This document shows positions 34,811 through 41,607 of a DNA stretch of 47,387 bases, piece by piece (position 1 is the first letter of the stretch; each line of letters opens with the position of its first letter). Location of the stretch: the IMG/VR virus record IMGVR_UViG_3300032607_001185, positions 1-47,387 of that record; one strand, given 5' to 3'. This stretch comes from a virus. The notes beneath the pieces were generated by a model, which saw only the letters and a program-made list of their open reading frames with translations, made no database searches and was not told the origin of the DNA. The translations under genes and the position numbers were made by a program.

Positions 34811-35320
34811 TTATAGTGTAGTATCTTGGGTGTATTGATCCCAATATGTGTACTTGTCTTTTGCCATCAAGTCGTGTAGTTGATGTGTCCATACACCTGG
34901 ATTACTGTGACCCCATGTGATATCATCCAATTTAAGTGTTGCATTATAATTGAATTGATTAATATACGGTAATTTAACACTGATCATTGCAATAAACCGA
35001 GTGTTCTCATCAAATCCATATTCAAGAACATTTGCAGCATGCGTAGAATCAAAATCCAATGTAACAAAAAATTCTTCAGCTAACAATGCAAAGATCAATT
35101 GTCCCCACTGGTCATATTCACCATTTTCCAATGATGGATTGAAACTTTGACTAGTACCAAGATATACATGCTTACAGTTATTTTGCTGCGCATTTTTTAC
35201 AATTTCTTCTAGCGGGGGAGTACCCACTACAAAAAGTGTCTTCATACCATATGCAATAGTATGTTCTACTTCAGTTCCTACAAAATAAGTTACATGTTGC
35301 CTTGCTTGTGTATCTAACAT
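34811..35320 (-). CDS. Unknown protein (169 aa) in the dehydrogenase/QueD operon
   Basis: I do not recognise the family. The sequence reads as a soluble alpha/beta protein: YFVGTEVEHTIAYGMKTLFV then VVGTPPLEEIVKNA suggest a Rossmann-like beta-alpha start, and an acidic segment (FFVTLDFDST) follows. The C-terminal part holds conserved-looking aromatics (HSNPGVWTHQL, YTYWDQYTQD). It sits 4 bases after the MDR dehydrogenase and 12 bases before the QueD-like gene, so it is part of the same transcript. Its role is probably tied to that of the dehydrogenase or QueD. Confidence 0.7.
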   Translation of the reverse strand: MLDTQARQHVTYFVGTEVEHTIAYGMKTLFVVGTPPLEEIVKNAQQNNCKHVYLGTSQSFNPSLENGEYDQWGQLIFALLAEEFFVTLDFDSTHAANVLEYGFDENTRFIAMISVKLPYINQFNYNATLKLDDITWGHSNPGVWTHQLHDLMAKDKYTYWDQYTQDTTL

Positions 35321-35324
35321 TTAA

Positions 35325-36221
35325 TTAATCCCATTTAATGTAACCGCGGCTATAACCAGGTGGTCTAGCTGCACCGTCTGCAAATGCATCTTGCCATTGT
35401 GTAGTACGATTATAACAGGTAGTCCAGAAAGAATCAACCTGAATATCGCCGTTTGTTATCCATTTTTCAGCGTCTTTCATGCACTGCAGGAATCCTGCAG
35501 TGCGTGGGCTTGGAAAAATCATAGTGCATGCTTTCCACAATAACGAACTGAAATCAGTGGTTACTGTTTTTTGAGCACCCAGCACAACCAGCGCATTAGG
35601 CTTTACAATTTCATCATTGAATACTTGAGTACCACTATTAAGATCAATTATCACGTCAAATTCGCCGTTGATTACATTAGATAATTTATTTCCCCACATG
35701 GCTACATTACTACGTCCATGCACAGTGATATCAAATTCTAGATGGTTGAGCATGATGGTATGATATGCAACCCACGCAAGAAATCCACTGCCTATAATCA
35801 ACAAGCGTTTTCCTGGACCGCTGCGTTCAATAATTTCACGCATTGGCTGATTGATTAGATTAATTCCGCATGCCACTGGTTCTAAAATATATCGAGCATG
35901 TGCAACGGGCACTTGCACAAATTCTCCATCATTACACGGATAACAATTTGCGTATGCAGGTTCACCTCGTGTTGCAACATAATCGCCTACGCTGATGTTT
36001 GAAACACCACTGCCTACTTCCATCACCTTGCCAAGTCCTTCATGCCCACTCATATGTATTGGCAACGGCCCAAACCCGCCTGACATCATATCAATATCGC
36101 TGCGACATACCCCAGTCATCACAGCCTTAACCATGATTTGATTTGGCAACAACGCAGGAACTTCCCAGTCTGTCTCCACAAATTTACCATCACCTGCAGT
36201 ATATAATAGTTTAGTTTTCAT
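35325..36221 (-). CDS. Zinc-type MDR alcohol dehydrogenase-like protein (298 aa)
   Basis: The N-terminal domain has the catalytic zinc ligands of medium-chain dehydrogenases: Cys39 in GVCRSDID, His60-Glu61 in MSGHEGLG and Glu114 in LEPVACGI. A Rossmann segment follows (LLIIGSGFLAWVAYH). The structural-zinc lobe is reduced to NCYPCNDGE with only two cysteines instead of four, and at 298 residues the protein is shorter than typical family members (about 340-350). It would oxidise or reduce an alcohol or sugar with NAD(P). Overlaps the SulP gene by ATGA. Confidence 0.8.
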   Translation of the reverse strand: MKTKLLYTAGDGKFVETDWEVPALLPNQIMVKAVMTGVCRSDIDMMSGGFGPLPIHMSGHEGLGKVMEVGSGVSNISVGDYVATRGEPAYANCYPCNDGEFVQVPVAHARYILEPVACGINLINQPMREIIERSGPGKRLLIIGSGFLAWVAYHTIMLNHLEFDITVHGRSNVAMWGNKLSNVINGEFDVIIDLNSGTQVFNDEIVKPNALVVLGAQKTVTTDFSSLLWKACTMIFPSPRTAGFLQCMKDAEKWITNGDIQVDSFWTTCYNRTTQWQDAFADGAARPPGYSRGYIKWD

Positions 36222-37390
36222 AGATCTTTTTTAACATGTTTCCAATAGTATAGCACACTTGTCAGCAAAACTCCTAATATTACTGCATATGCAAGATTGA
36301 GCACAACAGTTAATACAGTTACTACTAACATAATACAAGTATCTTCTGTTGGCTTATTTCTAATATTTAGGCTACTCCAATCAAAAGTATGATAACATAC
36401 AACAAACATTACTCCTATTAGTGCAGCAAGTGGTATTGATTCAATAATAAATGATGCAAATAAAATATAAGCAAGAATGCATAAACTCTGAACAACAGCA
36501 GCTAGCCTTTGAAATCCGCCTGCTTCAAGATTGATTACAGTTTGTCCTATCATGGCACATCCACCCATGCCGCCAAAAAGTCCAGTTAAAAAATTACCAG
36601 CACCTTGTGCCATACTTTCTTTATTAGGACGAGCTTTATTATTTGGATCATTTATAATACTGTCAACTAAGTTAGCAGTTAAAAGTGTTTCAATCAAACC
36701 AACTGCCGATAATATTAAACTATAAGGTAATACAATCCATAAAGTTTCCAATGTCATTGGAACCAGCGGAATATGAAAGGTCGGAAATGCTCCTCCAATT
36801 TTTGCTATATCCCCTACCACTGCTGTATTAATGTCAAAAGTAATAGTAACTAATGTAACTACACAAATTCCAAACAAACTTGCAGGAATAATGCGTGTTA
36901 GTTTGGGAGCAATGAATACACTGGATACTGTTACAACAATCAATCCCATCATAATATACAATTGCGGATCTATGACCCATACATCATTAGTTTTTAATTG
37001 GTGGAACTGAGCAAAGAAAATAACAAGAGCTAAACCATTAACAAATCCTGTCATCACACTAGGGCTCACCAGTTTAATCAAATTGCCTAATTTTAAAGCT
37101 CCGAACGCAAATTGTATAATACCCATAATAACTATACATGCAAATAGATATTCAATTCCGTGAGTGATAACCAGTGCAACACTAACTACTGCAAGGCTGC
37201 CAGCACCGCCACTAATAAGTCCTGTTCGTCCGCCAAATATTGCAGTAACTAATCCTAATATGAATGCAGCATATAGTCCTGCTATTGGATTAATTTGTGC
37301 TAATAACGCAAATGCAACTACTTCAGGGACCATTGCCAGACTAGTTGTAATTCCTGCTAGCGTGTTTTTTTGTGCGTCTTTAAATTTCAT
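36218..37390 (-). CDS. SulP-family anion transporter without STAS domain
   Basis: 390 residues, almost entirely hydrophobic helices (about 10-12 membrane segments). The N-terminus KNTLAGITTSLAMVPEVVAF followed by ALLAQINPIAGLYAAF is the SulP signature. The C-terminus ends after a last helix and short basic tail (YYWKHVKKDL), so the cytoplasmic STAS domain of bacterial SulP proteins is missing. Substrates of the family include sulfate, bicarbonate and dicarboxylates; which one applies cannot be read. It lies between two dehydrogenases, with ATGA overlaps on both sides. Confidence 0.9.
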   Translation of the reverse strand: MKFKDAQKNTLAGITTSLAMVPEVVAFALLAQINPIAGLYAAFILGLVTAIFGGRTGLISGGAGSLAVVSVALVITHGIEYLFACIVIMGIIQFAFGALKLGNLIKLVSPSVMTGFVNGLALVIFFAQFHQLKTNDVWVIDPQLYIMMGLIVVTVSSVFIAPKLTRIIPASLFGICVVTLVTITFDINTAVVGDIAKIGGAFPTFHIPLVPMTLETLWIVLPYSLILSAVGLIETLLTANLVDSIINDPNNKARPNKESMAQGAGNFLTGLFGGMGGCAMIGQTVINLEAGGFQRLAAVVQSLCILAYILFASFIIESIPLAALIGVMFVVCYHTFDWSSLNIRNKPTEDTCIMLVVTVLTVVLNLAYAVILGVLLTSVLYYWKHVKKDL

Positions 37391-38280
37391 AGTGACTCAA
37401 CTTTTTGGTGTATCCATAAATCTTGAAAATTTTGAGCTAACCAAAATTCGTCATTATCCATGTTGGCTACTGAGTCTGCAATCATATTTTGGTAAGCATC
37501 TTCTGGGCAAAGACCTAATTCAAATATTTTACTAGAACCATCCGTCATAATAAATTCAATCTGTTTACTATCCATCACTGTATTTCGCCACTGCGCTCGA
37601 AGATTCCAAATCTTATCTAGTCGTCGAAATTGCAATTGACAAAAATCGTCAACATCATACGTACCGTCGTGTTTTACTACGCCGTAATCGGTTTGCGTTA
37701 AATCTTCTAATTTCCATTGTTGTTCAGAGAATACAATAGTTTCTTGGTATTTGGAATATGCTGTATCCAGTGCCATGAATATGCTCAACAGATGCGGCAT
37801 AAGATCTCGACTAACACCGCCGTACGATAACCTCTTTGTGGTGAACCATGTACCTGGATTTGGCACTCTATCAATGTTAATCCAATCAATATTTACTTGA
37901 ACAGAATCTTCAGCACACTGTTTCAATTCTTTAATATTTGTTCGCCACATGTTGTTTTTAACCATCATGAATCGAGTCCACGGATTAGCTTCAATTAGAT
38001 GTTTCCAATATTCGCTTGTTTCAACTCCGGGTTTTTCTACGAATACAATACATGCATGCGATGCAACTTGCTCTGCTATATCGTAATGTGTGAAATTTGG
38101 AGTACAAATATGCACTGTGTCAAATATTTGATATTTGTCAAGGGCGTCTTGAACAGAATGGAAGTTGACATCTTTGGTTGTATCAATATCAACTGTTACT
38201 ATTTCATGCCCTAAATTAGTGAGGACATCTTTATATAATTGACCAATTCCCATTCCTACTATTAAACTACGCTTTGCCAT
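37387..38280 (-). CDS. Gfo/Idh/MocA-family oxidoreductase
   Basis: 297 residues. N-terminal Rossmann fold VGMGIGQLYKDVL (8-20), then DTVHICTPNFTHYDIAEQ and the family motif EKP at Glu82-Lys83-Pro84. A catalytic-domain stretch follows with GGVSRDLMPHLLSIFM, where the His may act as the acid/base. The family oxidises sugars, inositols and related polyols with NAD(P). It is the first gene of a five-gene operon (oxidoreductase, SulP, MDR, unknown, QueD-like) with its own promoter and palindrome. Substrate unknown. Confidence 0.88.
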   Translation of the reverse strand: MAKRSLIVGMGIGQLYKDVLTNLGHEIVTVDIDTTKDVNFHSVQDALDKYQIFDTVHICTPNFTHYDIAEQVASHACIVFVEKPGVETSEYWKHLIEANPWTRFMMVKNNMWRTNIKELKQCAEDSVQVNIDWINIDRVPNPGTWFTTKRLSYGGVSRDLMPHLLSIFMALDTAYSKYQETIVFSEQQWKLEDLTQTDYGVVKHDGTYDVDDFCQLQFRRLDKIWNLRAQWRNTVMDSKQIEFIMTDGSSKIFELGLCPEDAYQNMIADSVANMDNDEFWLAQNFQDLWIHQKVESL

Positions 38281-38300
38281 GTTAACCTTTGATTGTTATA

Positions 38301-38347
38301 CTGCTAAAGATACTATTACACTATAATTGTAACATATTCTTTAGCAG
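38301..38347. promoter_or_regulatory. 47-bp palindrome overlapping the auxiliary operon promoter
   Basis: CTGCTAAAGA (38301-38310) and TTACA (38316-38320) are mirrored by TGTAA (38328-38332) and TCTTTAGCAG (38338-38347). Thirty of 47 positions pair, with symmetric 5-base interruptions and a 7-base centre. It covers the -10, the start point and most of the spacer of the Gfo/Idh/MocA promoter. A dimeric repressor or activator site is the simplest reading. Confidence 0.7.
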
Positions 38348-38354
38348 CAGTCAA
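38326..38354 (-). promoter_or_regulatory. Sigma70-like promoter of the auxiliary operon
   Basis: -35 TTGACT (38349-38354), 17-base spacer, extended -10 TGT-TACAAT (hexamer 38326-38331). The start point falls near 38319, within the palindrome. Confidence 0.75.
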
Positions 38355-38371
38355 GTCAAAAATTAATTGTA

Positions 38372-38923
38372 TTATTCGTGGGAAACATGCAAATCGCAAA
38401 GAGTACGTGCCCACCTGCTGCTGCGTAATATGCCTGGTGAACCACATTGCTCGCAAGTGCATGAAGACATGCTTTCTGCCATGTTTATCATACAATATGT
38501 TGTAGTATCGCCTCCATCAGCATAAAATCGCAGAGTACCAAACTTTTCTTTAACTTGCATGACTATTAGTTGAGGGACCGCATCTGGCACAAGTTTGTAT
38601 GTTGCATCATCTATTGCTTTTTCGCTAAAATTAATTGCCCATTGCGGCGTTGGTGTAACTGATGAAAAATATCGCGACATTCCGTCAGTGTCGCCATCGA
38701 GTGCACGAGTCAGTGCACGATTATATTTAATGGCAGATGCACGTTGCTTTCTTGAATAATCAATTCGTGATTGAATACTGTAACACAAGACGTTAATAAT
38801 ATTGTACCATCCGTCATTAACTGCCAACCCCCATGCCATTGCAGATTCGTAACTTGAAGAATTTCGATGTGCAAATAGTTTAGGATATTGATTATATAAT
38901 TTATTATCTAGTTCAGGTGTCAT
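38372..38923 (-). CDS. Conserved protein with C-terminal Cys pair (183 aa)
   Basis: The sequence has the pattern LYNQYPKLFAHRN, then CNDGWYNI-like VNDGWYNIINVLCYSI and MQVKEKFGTLRFYADGG, followed by CTCEQCGSPGILRSSRWART and a final CDLH. I recall this arrangement in many phage and prophage proteins of unknown role. The C-terminal CEQC and CDLH probably bind zinc. It follows dpdA by 13 bases and is the last gene of the clamp-dpdA transcript. Confidence 0.7.
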   Translation of the reverse strand: MTPELDNKLYNQYPKLFAHRNSSSYESAMAWGLAVNDGWYNIINVLCYSIQSRIDYSRKQRASAIKYNRALTRALDGDTDGMSRYFSSVTPTPQWAINFSEKAIDDATYKLVPDAVPQLIVMQVKEKFGTLRFYADGGDTTTYCMINMAESMSSCTCEQCGSPGILRSSRWARTLCDLHVSHE

Positions 38924-38936
38924 AGTATTCCTTTAT

Positions 38937-40571
38937 TTAAAGTTCGGCATCCAAGTCTTGTTCAAGCGCACGTAATTGCTCATCTTCAGAACTGGCTAGA
39001 TCAATTTCCTCAGCAAGCGTTACTTCTTCAAGATCAAACAAGTTGTTAAACGTATTCTGCTTTGGGCCGCCTTGTAGACGAGAACCTTCCAACCCACGCA
39101 GGAAGTTACCTGCTTTCTTAATCAGTTCAAATGCTTCAACTTTGGTAGCAGTATTAAACAGTTCTTCGACGAATCGATCAAAGTATAGTAAATTGCGCGG
39201 TACCCAATCACTGTATTGATCACCAGTGCTATCTTTGGCATTTAGTTTATTCCAATGACGCCAGTCTGGTTTGGATTTAGCACGTTCAATATCCATTAAC
39301 TGATTTGCACGTTGCACTGCTGCAATATGACAATACACATTGTGGCCCATCATTAACGCATAAGCAAAACTGTCCCATGAAGTTTTGCCAATCTTGTTGA
39401 TCTTGTTCATTTTAGGAATAACAGTGTAGTGATCTGGATTAGCAGCATCAAATGTATCAATACCTTCTGCTTTTAATTGTTTTGCACTTTTAGCAACACC
39501 TTCATTATAATGACAAATGTCACCAACAGTTAACCGACGTCCAATTTCTGATTCGAATGGAAAAGGGATATCTGAACCCGATAATGCTTTGTTGTCGAAG
39601 GCTTTGTCCATAATAACGCTCCAACGCTTTGTAGAGTGCTGCGCATTGGTGTAGACAAGTCCGTGCGCGGTTGCGATAAACGGGGACGCGCAGTCAAAAG
39701 AAATGGTAAGTTCTTCATTAATATGCTTTCTAATTTGTCGTTGAATTGAAGTTAAATAGCAAGCCCAATCCAGTTGTGCTGTGCCCAAAAAGTGAATCCA
39801 GTTCTTACCTTTGAGAAGGCCATCTTCTCGCATGGTCATTAGTCGTTTTAGTGCAACATCCATCTTACACATATTTGCACCTCCGAATGCCCATCCTTCG
39901 GCAGCTTTGTCTCCCCATACAGAGTTATCACTGTATTCTTTAACACCGGTGTACCATTTTTCTGCAGTATCCCAGTCACTGCCTTGTAATACATTCAAAA
40001 ACTTTGTTTGACCTAGTCGATTCTTTAAAAAATATTCGTTATTGTAGCGAGTCTTTTGCAAACAGTCATCAAATGTTTTTAGTCCTGTTTTTTGTGTATG
40101 ATTATGATCACATGCCCAAGTGGGAACGTCCAACATCATTGACCAATCAGCTGTTAGCTCGAGCCAGTTAAGAATATCATCACGCGTCTTATTGGCTTTT
40201 TTTCCTTCAAAATCTAACCAATCAAATTTTAAAATACCTTTACCAATTTGGAAACCACCTGAGTCACCAAGAATCATTGTGTTAGCACGATCACGCTGCT
40301 GAATCATAGATTCCTGTACCACACTCTTTTGTAGATCCAATTGTGCATGCCCTGCAGAATAAAGGCCATATTTGTATGTAAAATATCCTTCTTCTGGATT
40401 AAGAAAGTTCATACCTTCGATGCCGCGATCAAATCCAGCAGGAATCCGAGCTAACGGTACAAATTCTTCTAGTCGTTGTTTAGCAATATATGTACTATAA
40501 AACGAACTGATGGCTGGCAAAAAAACTGCATAGTCTTTTTGTAGCGGTGTTAAGTTAACAGGTGGGTTCAT
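38937..40571 (-). CDS. dpdA: DpdA-type DNA 7-deazaguanine transglycosylase (TGT-like)
   Basis: 544 residues with the active-site pattern of tRNA-guanine transglycosylase: GDSGGFQ with Asp103, LDVPTWACD, NVLQG (193-197), GWAFGG (226-231), HFLGT (260-264) and the nucleophile Asp293 in FDCASPF. Zinc-site cysteines typical of bacterial TGT are not evident. In phages such proteins replace guanine in DNA by a 7-deazaguanine, blocking restriction. QueE and a QueD-like protein in the same window support this. The C-terminal ~30 residues are very acidic. Cotranscribed with the clamp, suggesting action close to replication. Confidence 0.87.
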   Translation of the reverse strand: MNPPVNLTPLQKDYAVFLPAISSFYSTYIAKQRLEEFVPLARIPAGFDRGIEGMNFLNPEEGYFTYKYGLYSAGHAQLDLQKSVVQESMIQQRDRANTMILGDSGGFQIGKGILKFDWLDFEGKKANKTRDDILNWLELTADWSMMLDVPTWACDHNHTQKTGLKTFDDCLQKTRYNNEYFLKNRLGQTKFLNVLQGSDWDTAEKWYTGVKEYSDNSVWGDKAAEGWAFGGANMCKMDVALKRLMTMREDGLLKGKNWIHFLGTAQLDWACYLTSIQRQIRKHINEELTISFDCASPFIATAHGLVYTNAQHSTKRWSVIMDKAFDNKALSGSDIPFPFESEIGRRLTVGDICHYNEGVAKSAKQLKAEGIDTFDAANPDHYTVIPKMNKINKIGKTSWDSFAYALMMGHNVYCHIAAVQRANQLMDIERAKSKPDWRHWNKLNAKDSTGDQYSDWVPRNLLYFDRFVEELFNTATKVEAFELIKKAGNFLRGLEGSRLQGGPKQNTFNNLFDLEEVTLAEEIDLASSEDEQLRALEQDLDAEL

Positions 40572-40804
40572 TGTTCTTTACTCAAAAATATTGTAACAGC
40601 CAATTGCTGCTTGGCTGTATTTAGGTTTTCCAATGCAATGGCAACCGATTTATTTGTTTCAGCAAGGGTTTTTACGTGGTCTTCTTCTTGCATTTTTTCA
40701 ATTGCCCAAGTTACTGCCAATTGCGACATGGTTGTTAGAGTGACATCTGCAGTAGTGTCACTTGTCATTACAACAATATGAGGGCAACTGGAAGTTATTC
40801 TCAT
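40568..40804 (-). CDS. Small hypothetical protein (78 aa)
   Basis: Starts two bases after the clamp stop and overlaps dpdA by ATGA. The first ~30 residues are Thr/Ser-rich; the rest is helical (ALENLNTAKQQLAVTIFL), coiled-coil-like. No recognised motif. Confidence 0.55.
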   Translation of the reverse strand: MRITSSCPHIVVMTSDTTADVTLTTMSQLAVTWAIEKMQEEDHVKTLAETNKSVAIALENLNTAKQQLAVTIFLSKEQ

Positions 40805-40806
40805 AA

Positions 40807-41541
40807 TCAGGCTTGTGCGGGAATGATATACTTATAAACTGCGACGCCACTGTCAAGAGTAATTTGCATTGCACCGTCGTTGCTAAAGCTCATCTTAGTG
40901 TTGTTAGAATCTGCAATTTTTAGAATACTAAGTACAGGTTGTACAGGCCATGTCCATCCTTTGTTTAGTACTCCAGTGACACCAATAGCAAAAATAAATT
41001 CGCCACCGTGGGAGCTAACGTCACCAAATGTAAACTTTAGCTTGTCACCATCTGTTTTTGCAAGAAACGTAGTATGTTCAGTGTTTGCACCAGCTTGAAA
41101 TTGAAAACGGTGAACTGCACTAACGGTTGGCTCGAGCTCAACGTCCCACTTTACACCACGAAACTTAACAGTCTTTAGTTTTTCATTAATAATTTCTTGA
41201 TTCATAAAACGATAATCGTTTTTAAAATCTCCATCTTTGTTCTCAAAGTGAATGCCAACTGGAATAATTTCTCCATTACGATCTGCGCTGGTTACTTCAA
41301 TACTGGCACCGTCCTGATATTCTTTACCATCAAGAAGATAACGAAGCTTTTCCAACTGCGGCATACCAAATGTACCAATCATTGCAGGATGAGGATTAAC
41401 TGTTTCACCAAACATGATTACTGAACGGTCATCTGCCATTGAATCAATAATAGTTTTGTCTTCAGTGCCTGTAATCTTAACAATGTTAAGGAACCCCAGT
41501 TTGTTAGTGTGTGCAACGATATCCTGCAAAATATTTTTCAT
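40807..41541 (-). CDS. 45: DNA polymerase sliding clamp, gp45-like
   Basis: 244 residues, close to T4 gp45 (228). The beta-rich sequence has the clamp-like features HPAMIGTFGMPQLEKLRYLL in the first domain and KMSFSNDGAMQITLDSGVAV at the C-terminus, where clamps pack. The trimer encircles DNA and tethers polymerase. It is preceded by a strong promoter and followed by the 78-residue gene, DpdA and the 183-residue protein as one transcript. Confidence 0.87.
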   Translation of the reverse strand: MKNILQDIVAHTNKLGFLNIVKITGTEDKTIIDSMADDRSVIMFGETVNPHPAMIGTFGMPQLEKLRYLLDGKEYQDGASIEVTSADRNGEIIPVGIHFENKDGDFKNDYRFMNQEIINEKLKTVKFRGVKWDVELEPTVSAVHRFQFQAGANTEHTTFLAKTDGDKLKFTFGDVSSHGGEFIFAIGVTGVLNKGWTWPVQPVLSILKIADSNNTKMSFSNDGAMQITLDSGVAVYKYIIPAQA

Positions 41542-41567
41542 GTTATTACCTTTATATAGTTATACAT

Positions 41568-41596
41568 ATTGTAGCAATATTTGTTGAACTTGTCAA
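41568..41596 (-). promoter_or_regulatory. Sigma70-like promoter of the clamp-dpdA operon
   Basis: -35 TTGACA (41591-41596), 17-base spacer, extended -10 TGC-TACAAT (hexamer 41568-41573), 27 bases before the clamp ATG at 41541. The -35 sits inside the dyad TGTTGA-5-TCAACA (41582-41598), which could be an operator. Confidence 0.85.
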
Positions 41597-41607
41597 CAGA
41601 TTTTTTA

